Shown here: piece after piece, positions 20,452 through 28,703 of the stretch
Position numbering within the stretch: the first letter of the stretch is position 1
Layout of the letters: every line of letters begins with the position of its first letter
DNA from: Alphaproteobacteria bacterium
Lineage (GTDB): Bacteria > Pseudomonadota > Alphaproteobacteria > Rhodobacterales > Rhodobacteraceae
Direction: 5' to 3'
Assembly: GCA_030431825.1 (NCBI GenBank)
Contig: JAUIIJ010000016.1
Span: forward strand, 1-64,000
DNA: 64,000 nucleotides
The notes under the pieces: generated by a model
What the model saw: only the letters and a program-made list of their open reading frames with translations
Databases searched by the model: none
Told to the model about the DNA's origin: nothing
Made by a program: the position numbers and the translations under genes

Positions 20452-20676
20452 GTGAAAAGAACGCCGAAAAGCCCCCTCAGAGACACTGTCGCCCGGAACA
20501 TGCGCAAGTTTAGGGCTGAGCGCGGTTGGTCTCAAGAGCGTCTCGCGGAAGAGGCTGGTTTGAATAGAACCTACCTTAGCGCAGTCGAGCGTTCTGAACA
20601 GAATATATCCATCGATAATCTGTACCGGGTTGCGGTTGGATTGGGCGTCGAAAGCTGGGTTTTGTTGAAAGACTAA
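20452..20676 (+). CDS. XRE-family helix-turn-helix regulator (controller-like)
   Basis: A protein of about 74 residues made almost entirely of one Cro/C1-type HTH: RDTVARNMRKFRAERGWSQE, then RLAEEAGLNRTYLSAVERSE and ISIDNLYRVAVGLG. Proteins of this size and form often regulate restriction-modification and other defence loci. GTG 20452 is chosen; TTG 20446 is also in frame. It lies about 120 bp divergently from the secreted-protein gene, so it may control that cluster. It is the only regulator seen in the island part of this window. Confidence 0.85.
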   Translation: MKRTPKSPLRDTVARNMRKFRAERGWSQERLAEEAGLNRTYLSAVERSEQNISIDNLYRVAVGLGVESWVLLKD

Positions 20677-20769
20677 AAAAGCCAAACGCTCGACTTCGCA
20701 GCTGAAGAATTGAGGCAGCGCCAGCTTGGTTCGAATATGCATCATTAAAAAAAACGGAAGTCATTTGGC

Positions 20770-20823
20770 ACAATGAGGGGCGACCGCTCTCCACAAAAAG
20801 GGCCGTAGGTCGCCCCTCATTGT
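20770..20823. repeat. Perfect 16-bp inverted repeat with 22-nt loop
   Basis: ACAATGAGGGGCGACC at 20770-20785 is matched perfectly by its complement GGTCGCCCCTCATTGT at 20808-20823. It lies in the 200-bp non-coding gap between the XRE gene and truncated ttcA, close to the island edge. No T-tract follows on either strand, so it is not a standard terminator. It could be a recombination or protein-binding site, or the hairpin of a small RNA. Confidence 0.85.
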
Positions 20824-20841
20824 ATGCCGCGTTAGCGGCAT
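20824..20841. repeat. Second adjacent inverted repeat (7-bp stem, 4-nt loop)
   Basis: ATGCCGC-GTTA-GCGGCAT directly abuts the 16-bp hairpin, so two perfect stems stand back to back. The loop motif GCGTTAGC appears again at 20873-20880. No coding potential is seen here. Confidence 0.7.
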
Positions 20842-20875
20842 CTTCGATTGTTCTTGTGCTTGCTTCAGTGTGGCG

Positions 20876-21505
20876 TTAGCTGAATGCGTGGTGCATTCTT
20901 TTTGACGTACGACTGAATTTGTGAATCACACTTGTGTCTAAACGTTTAAAAAACAATGAAAATAAGTCGGAGCATAGGGTTGTAACTCTGCATAACGCTC
21001 GAATGTCGTCGCGATGATGCCCCAGCACGACTGCGGAACATCCTTCTTCACGGGCGATGCGATAGAGATTGCCGCGCCGCAGGCGCGAGCAGAGCGCGCA
21101 GAACGTGCGCCCGGCTGGCACCTTGTCGACCACGATGGAATAGGTATCCTGGTATTCGATACGGTGCGGCACATCCATGCGTTGCAGAAATTCGGGCAGT
21201 ACCGTGGCGGGAAAGCCGGGTTGTCCCTGGTCGAGATTGCAGGCCAGAATGTCGACCGGCAGCAGGCCGCGCCATTGCAACTCGTGCAGCACGGCCAGCA
21301 AGGTATAGCTGTCCTTGCCACCAGACAGGCACACCAGCCAACGGGGACGGGGCGCTTGCGGATCGCCCTCGCCTTTATCGATCATGCCGTAAGCATCGAT
21401 TGCCTCGCGGGTCTGGCGAACGATGCGCTTGCGCAGCTTTTTGAACGCGGTGCTGGCAGGAGCGCCGGAGAAAAGCGGGTGGATTTCGTCGTCATGATCT
21501 AACAT
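20876..21505 (-). pseudogene. ttcA: TtcA (tRNA 2-thiocytidine synthetase), C-terminally truncated
   Basis: The first 168 residues are clearly TtcA, which thiolates C32 of tRNAs: PP-loop SGGKDS at 61-66, Cys136 and Cys139 ([11 protein letters not shown]), and LGHHRDDI at 161-168. TtcA normally continues for roughly another 100 residues, starting with an ETFF-like stretch and including a further cluster-binding cysteine. Here the next residues ([14 protein letters not shown]) are unrelated, until a stop at 20876. The break is at about 21001. It coincides with the change from GC-rich backbone to lower-GC island DNA. The remnant keeps ATP-binding residues but lacks the full Fe-S ligand set, so it is probably inactive. 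Confidence 0.85.
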
Positions 21506-21612
21506 GCGACCGCATTATGCCATTTTGCGGCGGGTTTGAACGGGATTCTGCATCCGGCCGGCGGATTGCTGAAGGCCGGGCGCGTCGCGTGTAACGGATC
21601 GGTGCGGGTGCC

Positions 21613-22368
21613 TCAGGCTGTAAGGTCGAGCCGGTCCAGGCTTTTGTCAAGCTGCGCGTTCCAGGACGCGCCGAGTTCGCCGTTGCTGCGGTGACGCAGG
21701 CCCCAGTTGCGCAACTGTTCGAACCGCTCCTGCGGGACATCCCCGAACATCGGCTCCACGCGCGGACGCCAATAGGCGACCGAGGCTTTGATGGCATCGC
21801 TCTGCCCTTGCTCGACAAGCCTGGCAAGACCTTCCTCGGCCAGTTCGACATGGCGTGTTTCAATCGGCGCGACCCGGCGAATGGCGTCTGCGAGGGGCTG
21901 ATAGGAGACCTGTTGCAATTCGCCGAGCTGCTGGCCGACCGCAAGCCCCATGCAGAGGTTCATGGTGACCGCATCGACCCAACCGTCAAGCGGGTAGTTC
22001 AGGACCGACAGGCGCATGTCATGTTCGCTGCGCCGGCTGCCGATTTCGCTGTCGCGCGGCAGGCGCGAGGTCCAGGGATGGCTTGTGGCATAGCGCGCTG
22101 TATCCGCGCCGAATTCACCCAGCAACCGGAGAACCGCATCGGCATTGTCGGTCTTTTCAAGAACGATCTTGGCGGCTGCGATGCGTTCCTTGATGCCGGG
22201 GCCGGCGTTGATGACGTCGGCAAAGCCGGCGGCACCGGCCAGTTCGCTGTCGACGAAGGTCGCCATCATCTTCATCAGTTCGGCGCGGTAGCGCGGGGGC
22301 ACGTTTGTCGGATTGCTCAGCTTGCCGCCCTGGGACAGATAGCTTTCGATGCTCATGTCTTCGGCCAT
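21613..22368 (-). CDS. PaaA/PaaC-like phenylacetic acid catabolism family protein, sixth gene of the paa operon
   Basis: A 251-residue protein starting at ATG 22368 with GAGGAG just upstream, 10 bp after paaE. Its helices resemble the ferritin-like PaaA/PaaC family, with candidate ligands in DSELAGAAGF and IETRHVELAEEG. Standard paaABCDE sets have no such gene. It may be an extra structural subunit, an assembly factor, or an oxygenase component with another substrate. The large open frame extending upstream to 22566 is an artefact overlapping paaE. Family membership is moderately supported and function is unknown. Confidence 0.6.
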   Translation of the reverse strand: MAEDMSIESYLSQGGKLSNPTNVPPRYRAELMKMMATFVDSELAGAAGFADVINAGPGIKERIAAAKIVLEKTDNADAVLRLLGEFGADTARYATSHPWTSRLPRDSEIGSRRSEHDMRLSVLNYPLDGWVDAVTMNLCMGLAVGQQLGELQQVSYQPLADAIRRVAPIETRHVELAEEGLARLVEQGQSDAIKASVAYWRPRVEPMFGDVPQERFEQLRNWGLRHRSNGELGASWNAQLDKSLDRLDLTA

Positions 22369-22378
22369 TGCGGTCTCC

Positions 22379-23446
22379 TCACTGATCGAAATCGACGACA
22401 ACCCGGTCGGTGACCGGAAACGACTGGCAGGACAGCACGTAGCCGCGCTGCACTTCGTAATCTTCCAGGGCGTGGTTCGCGACCATCTCGACCTCGCCCT
22501 CGAGCACCTTGCAGCGGCACGTCGAGCACACACCGGCCTTGCAGGCATACGGCGCGTCGATGGCATTTTCCAGCGCCGCGTCCAGCACGGTCTGGTCCTT
22601 GTCCATGGTAAAGCTGCGCGCCGATCCGTCCAGAGTCACACTGGCCTCGGTGGTCTTGGCGCTGCCGGTGTCGCCGGTGGCGGTGGCCTTGCGTTTCAGG
22701 CGTCCGGGCTGGGCACTGGCGAAGAGTTCGAACTTGATCTGCGCATCGTCAAGCCCGTGCTCGCGCAGCGCCGCCGCGATGCCCAGCATCATCGGTTCGG
22801 GGCCGCAGATGAACGCGGTGTCGATCGTGGTGATGTCGATCCAGTGCCGGAACAGCGCGGCACATTTCTCGGCATCGACGCGCCCGGTGAACAGGTCGAT
22901 ATCCTGCGCATCGGACTCAAGCACGTGAATCACGGTCAGTCGGCCCATGTATTCGTTCTTGAGATCCTCAAGCTCTTCGCGAAACATGATCGTGTTCACG
23001 CCGCGGTTGGCATAGACCAGCGTGAACGTGCTGCGCGGTTCCGCCCTGAGTGTCGTCTTGAGGATCGACAGCACCGGCGTAATGCCCGAACCACCGGCAA
23101 AACCGAGGTAATTCCGGGCCTGTGTCGGGTCCAGCGGGGTAAAGAAACTGCCCATCGGCTCCATCGCTTCGAGCGTGTCGCCGGGTTGCAGGTCTTCGTT
23201 GGCCCAGGTCGAGAACGCGCCGCCATCGACCTTCTTGATGCCGACCTGCAAGAGTCCGTCCGACCTGGCAGCGCAGATCGAATAGGAGCGGCGCAGCTCG
23301 GTGCCGTCGAATTCGCGTCGGAAGGTCAGATACTGGCCCTGGGTAAAATCGAAATCGCCGCCATCGGCGGGTTGCAGCGAGACCACGACCGCATCACGGA
23401 TCGTCTTGCGCACATCGGTGACGGTAAGCGGGTGAAAACGCGCCAT
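22379..23446 (-). CDS. paaE: Phenylacetyl-CoA 1,2-epoxidase reductase subunit PaaE
   Basis: A 355-residue electron-transfer subunit with three parts. The N-terminal flavin domain has RRSYSICA, the NAD(P)H-binding middle has GGSGITPVLSILK, and the C-terminal plant-type [2Fe-2S] ferredoxin has CKAGVCSTCRCKVLEGEVE. It passes electrons from NADPH to the PaaA diiron site. ATG 23446 has GGAGATC upstream and gives the normal length. The gene follows paaD after 11 bp. Confidence 0.93.
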   Translation of the reverse strand: MARFHPLTVTDVRKTIRDAVVVSLQPADGGDFDFTQGQYLTFRREFDGTELRRSYSICAARSDGLLQVGIKKVDGGAFSTWANEDLQPGDTLEAMEPMGSFFTPLDPTQARNYLGFAGGSGITPVLSILKTTLRAEPRSTFTLVYANRGVNTIMFREELEDLKNEYMGRLTVIHVLESDAQDIDLFTGRVDAEKCAALFRHWIDITTIDTAFICGPEPMMLGIAAALREHGLDDAQIKFELFASAQPGRLKRKATATGDTGSAKTTEASVTLDGSARSFTMDKDQTVLDAALENAIDAPYACKAGVCSTCRCKVLEGEVEMVANHALEDYEVQRGYVLSCQSFPVTDRVVVDFDQ

Positions 23447-23457
23447 GGGTGATCTCC

Positions 23458-23916
23458 TCAGATGCACTTGAAATAGTCGAAAGGTTCCATGCAGTCCCGG
23501 CAGCGCCACTGGGCCTTGCAGGGGGTCGAACCGAACTGGCTGATCCGTTCGACATTGCTGCTTTTGCAGCGCGGGCAGGCGTCGGGGCCGCCGGCCGGGC
23601 GGGGCGGTGCGATCCCGTATTCCACCAGTTTCGCGCGCCCCTTGTCCGAGAGCCATTCGGTTGTCCACGGCGGGCTGATCCGGGTCTTGATGCGAATGTC
23701 CGTCACGCCCCGGTCGCGCATCGCGGTCTCGATGTCCATCGATATCACGCTGGTCGCGGGACAGCCGGAATAGGTTGGCGTCACGGCGATTTCCAATGCG
23801 TCATCCTCCCAACGGACCTCGCGCACGATGCCCAGATCCACGACCGAGATCACCGGGATCTCGGGATCGGGCACCTGGTCGAGCCAGTCCCAGACTTGGT
23901 CCACGGCGGGTTTCAT
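23458..23916 (-). CDS. paaD: PaaD, Fe-S/metal assembly-type protein of the phenylacetyl-CoA epoxidase
   Basis: A 152-residue protein with an N-terminal MIP18/SufT-like domain (VPDPEIPVISVVDLGIV, TPTYSGCPAT). Its C-terminal zinc ribbon contains CPRCKSS and CRDCMEPF. PaaD is needed for in vivo epoxidase activity, probably by maturing a metal centre. It starts two bases after the paaC stop and lies in the usual A-B-C-D-E order. Confidence 0.93.
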   Translation of the reverse strand: MKPAVDQVWDWLDQVPDPEIPVISVVDLGIVREVRWEDDALEIAVTPTYSGCPATSVISMDIETAMRDRGVTDIRIKTRISPPWTTEWLSDKGRAKLVEYGIAPPRPAGGPDACPRCKSSNVERISQFGSTPCKAQWRCRDCMEPFDYFKCI

Positions 23917-23917
23917 G

Positions 23918-24676
23918 TCACCAGCTTGCGCCGGGATAGGCGCGTTGCAACCACTGCATCTGGGTCAGCAGGTGGCCGAGATGCTCGGAATGGCGAAAGC
24001 CGCTCTTGCCGCCCTTGTGGGCAAAATCGCTCTCGGGAATCGTGAGCGTCGCCTCGGACATCACATCGGCAACGCGCCGGTCGAACGCGGCGCGCAGCGA
24101 CGCCGGATCAGGGGCGATCCCGGCCTCGGCCATGGCGCTGTCAACCTCATCCGCGACAAAGAACTCACCGACATAGGGCCAAAGGAGGTCAAGCGCCGCC
24201 TGCATGCGACGATGGCTCTCGGACGTGCCGTCTCCGAGCCGGATCACCGTGTCGCCCGAACGATCGAGGTGATAGGCCGCTTCCTTGACGGATTTGGCGG
24301 CGATCCCGGCGACGCGCGCGTCGCTGGACTGTTGCAGTGCTTCGAGCATGGACACGTGCCAGGCATCGAACAGGAACTGGCGCATCATGGTCTGGCCGAA
24401 ATCGCCGTTCGGTTGCTCTGCCAGCAGCACATTGCGGAAATCCCAGGCATCGCGCAGCATGGCGAGATCGTCCGCACTGCGCCCGTTGCCCTCGACCTCA
24501 CCGGCAAGGCCGAGCCACATCTGGGTCTGTCCGATCAGGTCGAGCGCGGTATTGGCCAGGGCGATATCCTCTTCCAGCACCGGCGCATGGCCGCACCATT
24601 CGCTGACCCGGTGACCCAGTACGAGGGTGTTGTCCCCCATGCGGCAGAGAAATTCGAAGAAAGCGGGGTTGGACAT
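23918..24676 (-). CDS. paaC: Phenylacetyl-CoA epoxidase structural subunit PaaC
   Basis: A 252-residue ferritin-like protein starting [16 protein letters not shown], with the conserved EDIALANTALDLIGQ, RQFLFDAWH and EAAYHLDRS segments. PaaC pairs with catalytic PaaA as a structural subunit of the epoxidase. ATG 24676 overlaps the paaB stop (TGATG). Longer starts up to 24949 are inside paaB and add unrelated sequence. Confidence 0.93.
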   Translation of the reverse strand: MSNPAFFEFLCRMGDNTLVLGHRVSEWCGHAPVLEEDIALANTALDLIGQTQMWLGLAGEVEGNGRSADDLAMLRDAWDFRNVLLAEQPNGDFGQTMMRQFLFDAWHVSMLEALQQSSDARVAGIAAKSVKEAAYHLDRSGDTVIRLGDGTSESHRRMQAALDLLWPYVGEFFVADEVDSAMAEAGIAPDPASLRAAFDRRVADVMSEATLTIPESDFAHKGGKSGFRHSEHLGHLLTQMQWLQRAYPGASW

Positions 24677-25014
24677 CACATCGCCCCCACGTCTTCGGGG
24701 ATGTCGTAAAAGGTCGGGTGCCGGTACACCTTGGATTCCGACGGCTCGTAAAGCGGACCCTTTTCGGATGGCGACGATGCCGCGATGTGCCGCGCCTCGA
24801 CGGCCCAGATGCTGACGCCCTCGTTGCGGCGGGTATAGACATCGCGGGCATTCTTGATGGCCATTTCGGCATCCGGCGCGTGCAGGCTGCCGACATGGCG
24901 GTGGCTCATCCCGTGCTGACCGCGGATGAAGATCTCCCAAAGCGGCCATTCGTGGCGGCGCGGGGGCGTTTCACTGTCCGGGGTGTCGGGATATGCGGAA
25001 TTCGGAGAGCTCAT
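24676..25014 (-). CDS. paaB: Phenylacetyl-CoA epoxidase subunit PaaB
   Basis: A 112-residue PaaB protein with [20 protein letters not shown] and [16 protein letters not shown] typical of the family. It links PaaAC heterodimers in the epoxidase complex. It overlaps paaA by four bases and paaC by one. The Ser/Pro/Thr-rich first 20 residues look like a variable tail. Confidence 0.93.
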   Translation of the reverse strand: MSSPNSAYPDTPDSETPPRRHEWPLWEIFIRGQHGMSHRHVGSLHAPDAEMAIKNARDVYTRRNEGVSIWAVEARHIAASSPSEKGPLYEPSESKVYRHPTFYDIPEDVGAM

Positions 25015-26003
25015 TCTGCGGCGACCTTTCTGCTTGCGCGTTTCTCGGCATGGGCCAGCAGCCCGTCACGTACCCATTTCCCCTCGTCCCAGGCCTTGTT
25101 GCGCGCGGCGAGGCGTTCGGTGTTGCAGGGGCCGTTGCCCTTGAGCACGTCAAAGAACTCGGACCAGTCGGGTTCGGCAAAATCGTACCCGCCCTTTTCC
25201 TCGTTCCATATCAGCGTGTCGTCCGGCACTGTCAGCCCGAGGAATTCGGCCTGCGGAACGGTCTGGTCGACGAACTTCTGACGCAGCTCGTCATTGGTGT
25301 TCATCTTGATCTTCCACGCCATGGATTGCGCGGAATGCACGCTGTCCTTGTCACTGGGGCCAAACATCATCAGCGACGGGTACCAGAAGCGATTGAGCGC
25401 ATCCTGTGCCATCTTTTTCTGCGCAGGCGTGCCATTGGCCATCTTCATCATGATGTCATAGCCCTGACGCTGGTGAAACGACTCTTCCTTGCAGATGCGG
25501 ATCATCGCGCGGGAATAGGGGCCGAACGACGTGCGTTGCAGCGGCACCTGGTTCATGATTGCCGCCCCGTCGACCAGCCAGCCGACCGCGCCCATATCGG
25601 CCCATGTCAGGGTGGGATAGTTGAAGATGGAGCTGTATTTCATGCGACCGTCGAGCAACATCTCGGTCAACTCGTCGCGGGTGACGCCGAGGGTTTCGGC
25701 GGCGCAGTAGAGATAGAGCCCGTGCCCGGCCTCGTCCTGAACCTTGGCCAGCAGGATCGCCTTGCGCTCCAGCGTCGGCGCGCGGGTGATCCAGTTGCCT
25801 TCGGGCAATTGGCCGACGATCTCGGAATGGGCGTGCTGTCCGATCTGGCGGATCAGGTTCTTGCGATAGCCCGCGGGCATCCAGTCCTTGGGTTCGATCT
25901 TTTCACCGGCGTTGATGCGCTCCTGAAAGGCGCGCTCCTGCGGGTCCATCTCGTCCAGTGACTTGACCCCGCTACCGGTCGATTTCACCATCTGTGCATA
26001 CAT
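25011..26003 (-). CDS. paaA: Phenylacetyl-CoA epoxidase catalytic subunit PaaA
   Basis: A 330-residue diiron oxygenase subunit that epoxidises the phenylacetyl-CoA ring. Visible landmarks are [14 protein letters not shown] and [16 protein letters not shown], which supply iron-ligand Glu/His residues. ATG 26003 is chosen because GAGGT sits seven bases upstream. The ATG at 26009 is almost on top of that site, so it is less likely. The gene is first in the operon and preceded by a palindromic operator. No paaK, paaF or paaJ is visible, so the rest of the pathway lies elsewhere. Confidence 0.94.
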   Translation of the reverse strand: MYAQMVKSTGSGVKSLDEMDPQERAFQERINAGEKIEPKDWMPAGYRKNLIRQIGQHAHSEIVGQLPEGNWITRAPTLERKAILLAKVQDEAGHGLYLYCAAETLGVTRDELTEMLLDGRMKYSSIFNYPTLTWADMGAVGWLVDGAAIMNQVPLQRTSFGPYSRAMIRICKEESFHQRQGYDIMMKMANGTPAQKKMAQDALNRFWYPSLMMFGPSDKDSVHSAQSMAWKIKMNTNDELRQKFVDQTVPQAEFLGLTVPDDTLIWNEEKGGYDFAEPDWSEFFDVLKGNGPCNTERLAARNKAWDEGKWVRDGLLAHAEKRASRKVAAE

Positions 26004-26125
26004 CTTCATACCTCATTTCGCGCGCGGTGTGCTGGCCGCCTGAGTCGAGCTTAGCATATTCGTCGGGTTGCCGGTATCGCCCGGTCCTGCGTCTCCTCGG
26101 TGGGTCGGAACAATGGAAAACATTG

Positions 26126-26141
26126 CCGACCGCATGGTCGG
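26126..26141. promoter_or_regulatory. Palindromic operator candidate upstream of paaA
   Basis: CCGACC-GCAT-GGTCGG is a perfect 6-bp inverted repeat about 120 bp before paaA, in the 340-bp gap between paaA and the Nudix gene. Its layout suits a TetR-type dimer such as PaaR, but no such regulator is nearby. The rest of the gap holds no gene I can support. Confidence 0.5.
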
Positions 26142-26345
26142 TATATGCGGTCTGGTGATTCTCTGCAAGAAAAAGTTACGGAATATTGATGGTTGCTGTT
26201 TTTTGTAACAATTCTGGCGCTTGAGGGGCTCGCCTGATGGCGCGGGGTCACACAGGTTTCACATTCACCGCGTAGAAGGGAGGGTCAGAGACATCGCTTC
26301 ACACCCGTGCAGAGCCATCACGGGGAGGGAGGCCAGGCGAGCACC

Positions 26346-26810
26346 ATGTTTATCAAGAAGCTGCCCCCGCAATGCGATTCCACGGGCAAGACCGATGCGC
26401 GCAACCAGTTTGCGGCCCTGTGTTACCGCGTCATCGAGAACCGGGTCGAGGTGCTGATGATCACGACGCGGCGATCGGGGCGCTGGATCGTGCCAAAGGG
26501 CTGGCCGATGGATGGCATGACCCCTGCGGAATGCGCGGCGCAGGAAGCATGGGAAGAGGCCGGTGTTCGCGGTGACATCCATGACCGCTGCCTGGGCATG
26601 TTCTCGTACGGCAAGCTGATGGATACGGGCGACGTGGTTCCATGTCTCGCGATGGTGTATCCGGTTCGGGTCAGGGGGCTGTCGGACGACTTTCCCGAGG
26701 TAAACCAGCGTCGCCGCAAATGGTGCTCTCGCAAGAAGGCCGCGCGCATGGTCATGGAGCCGGAGCTTGCGCGTATTCTGCGCGATTTTGATCCCCGGTC
26801 GCTCGGATAG
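26346..26810 (+). CDS. Nudix hydrolase
   Basis: A 154-residue Nudix protein whose box reads GWPMDGMTPAECAAQEAWEE followed by AGV. This fits the pattern G-x5-E-x7-RE-U-x-EE-x-G-U, with Ala-Trp replacing the usual Arg-Glu neighbourhood but the EE pair retained. SGRWIVPKGWP before the box resembles diadenosine/diphosphoinositol polyphosphate hydrolases, although the substrate cannot be read. ATG 26346 is preferred; a GTG at 26307 is in frame. The gene is divergent from paaA and precedes the DUF1178 gene. Confidence 0.85.
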   Translation: MFIKKLPPQCDSTGKTDARNQFAALCYRVIENRVEVLMITTRRSGRWIVPKGWPMDGMTPAECAAQEAWEEAGVRGDIHDRCLGMFSYGKLMDTGDVVPCLAMVYPVRVRGLSDDFPEVNQRRRKWCSRKKAARMVMEPELARILRDFDPRSLG

Positions 26811-26877
26811 ACCGCCTGCGGCTTGAAATCGCTGCTTTTGCGGATATTTAATCCCTGAGATCGTGACGAGGTACCGA

Positions 26878-27303
26878 ATGATCCAGTACGCTCTGAAATG
26901 CGCGGAAGGCCACAGTTTTGACAGCTGGTTCCAGTCGGCCAGCGCCTTTGACAAGCTCATGCAGGCGGGGCTGATCTCCTGTTCGGCATGTGGCAGTTCG
27001 GACGTTGAAAAGGCCATCATGGCTCCGAGCGTGCAGAGCGCGCGCAAATCCGACGAGCGCCGTGCGCTTTCGGCTCCGGCCAGCCCGGCGGAGCAGGCGC
27101 TTGCCGAATTGCGGCGGAAGGTCGAGGAAAACTCGGATTATGTCGGGATGAACTTTGCCGCCGAGGCCCGTGCGATGCATGAGGGCACCGCGCCCGAGCG
27201 ATCCATCTACGGCGAAGCCAGGGTGGACGAGGCACGCAAGCTGCTGGAAGACGGTGTCCCGGTGGCGCCCCTGCCGTTCACCCCGAACCGCAAGACCAAC
27301 TAG
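26878..27303 (+). CDS. DUF1178 family protein
   Basis: A 141-residue protein starting MIQYALKCAEGHSFDSWFQS with a later SCSACGSSDVEKAIMAPSV, the paired cysteine motifs that define DUF1178. A zinc-ribbon fold is likely. Its function is not established. ATG 26878 follows GAGG by nine bases; an upstream GTG at 26863 only adds five residues. The C-terminal half (VGMNFAAEARAMHEG) is also typical of the family. Confidence 0.88.
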   Translation: MIQYALKCAEGHSFDSWFQSASAFDKLMQAGLISCSACGSSDVEKAIMAPSVQSARKSDERRALSAPASPAEQALAELRRKVEENSDYVGMNFAAEARAMHEGTAPERSIYGEARVDEARKLLEDGVPVAPLPFTPNRKTN

Positions 27304-27348
27304 CCAGAGCGGGCCGATTTCGACGCGCCCTATAGTCGGTTTGTACAC

Positions 27349-27377
27349 TTGCCCTTGGCAAACCCCTATCATATAGG
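27349..27377 (+). promoter_or_regulatory. Candidate sigma-70-type promoter of lysC
   Basis: TTGCCC at 27349-27354 and TATAGG at 27372-27377 are separated by 17 bp, with the lysC ATG 40 bp downstream. The match is by eye only. Confidence 0.35.
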
Positions 27378-27417
27378 CGGGCGAACTGACGGCTAAGGTG
27401 TACGGAAAGGCCCCATC

Positions 27418-28656
27418 ATGCCCGTACTAGTGATGAAATTCGGCGGAACCTCGGTTGCCAATCTCGACCGCATCCGGCGCGCGGCGAAACGCGTGGGTGT
27501 CGAGGTGGCCAAGGGGTATGATGTGATCGTCATCGTTTCCGCGATGTCCGGCAAGACCAACGAACTGGTCGGCTGGGTCGAGGAAACCTCGCCGCTTTTT
27601 GACGCACGTGAATATGATGCCGTGGTCTCTTCGGGCGAGAACGTGACCGCCGGGCTGATGGCGCTGACCTTGCAGGAAATGGATGTGCCCGCGCGCAGCT
27701 GGCAGGGCTGGCAGGTGCCCCTGCGGACCACGGATGCCCACGCCAGCGCGCGGATCAAGGAGATCCCGACCGACAATATCAATGCCAAGTTTGCCGAGGG
27801 CATGCGCGTGGCGGTGGTTGCGGGGTTTCAGGGGATCGGCCCGGACGGGCGGATCACCACGCTGGGCCGGGGCGGGTCGGACACCACCGCGGTTGCATTT
27901 GCCGCGGCGTTCGGTGCCGAGCGCTGTGATATCTATACCGATGTCGACGGCGTCTATACGACCGATCCCCGGATTACCGACAAGGCGCGCAAGCTGGACA
28001 AGATCGCCTTTGAGGAAATGTTGGAGCTTGCCAGCCTCGGCGCCAAGGTGTTGCAGACCCGTTCGGTCGAACTGGCCATGCGCTATAATGTCAGGCTGCG
28101 CGTGCTGAGCAGCTTTGAGGAACAATCCGACACGGCGGGAACGCTGGTCTGCGATGAGGAGGATATCATGGAATCCAAGGTTGTGGCCGGTGTGGCCTAT
28201 TCCCGTGACGAAGCCAAGATGACGTTGTTGTCTGTCGCAGACCGTCCCGGCATTGCGTCGACGATCTTTACCGCCCTGTCCGAGGCCGGCGTGAACGTGG
28301 ACATGATCGTCCAGAACATCTCGGAAGAGGGCCGCACGGACATGACATTCTCCTGTCCGATCAATCAGGTGGCCCGCGCGGAACAGGCGATGGATGAGGC
28401 CCGCAATGCGGGCGCGCTGAATTTTGCGGAATTGCTGGCCGACAAGGACGTGGCCAAGGTCTCCGTGGTGGGAATCGGCATGCGCAGCCACACGGGCGTT
28501 GCTGCCAAGATGTTCCGGGTGTTGTCCACCGAGGGGATCAACATCAAGGTCATCACAACCTCCGAGATAAAAATTTCGGTTCTGATCGACCGGAAATACA
28601 TGGAACTTGCCGTTCAAGCCCTGCATGATGCCTTTGAACTGGACAAGGCGGCCTGA
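27418..28656 (+). CDS. lysC: Aspartate kinase
   Basis: A 412-residue aspartokinase, the first step from aspartate to lysine, threonine and methionine. The catalytic domain starts VMKFGGTSVANLDRI and includes GRGGSDTTAVAFAAA and YTDVDGVYTTDPR. Two ACT regulatory domains follow (from about residue 265, including VNVDMIVQNISEEGRTDMTF), which normally give feedback control by lysine and/or threonine. A full-length internal ATG may also make the beta subunit, as in other bacteria; I did not verify this. The gene is 47 bp upstream of ptsP. Confidence 0.95.
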   Translation: MPVLVMKFGGTSVANLDRIRRAAKRVGVEVAKGYDVIVIVSAMSGKTNELVGWVEETSPLFDAREYDAVVSSGENVTAGLMALTLQEMDVPARSWQGWQVPLRTTDAHASARIKEIPTDNINAKFAEGMRVAVVAGFQGIGPDGRITTLGRGGSDTTAVAFAAAFGAERCDIYTDVDGVYTTDPRITDKARKLDKIAFEEMLELASLGAKVLQTRSVELAMRYNVRLRVLSSFEEQSDTAGTLVCDEEDIMESKVVAGVAYSRDEAKMTLLSVADRPGIASTIFTALSEAGVNVDMIVQNISEEGRTDMTFSCPINQVARAEQAMDEARNAGALNFAELLADKDVAKVSVVGIGMRSHTGVAAKMFRVLSTEGINIKVITTSEIKISVLIDRKYMELAVQALHDAFELDKAA

Positions 28657-28703
28657 GCACGATCCGCTTGGGCTATCTGCTTGAGAGGAACTGAACCGGG
28701 CGC

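Noticed and set aside
20821..20882. Integron attC-like site because of GCGTTAGC repeats
   Set aside because: The core would need GTTRRRY, but the sequence is GTTAGCG/GTTAGCT, and no paired R''/L'' boxes or integron integrase are visible.
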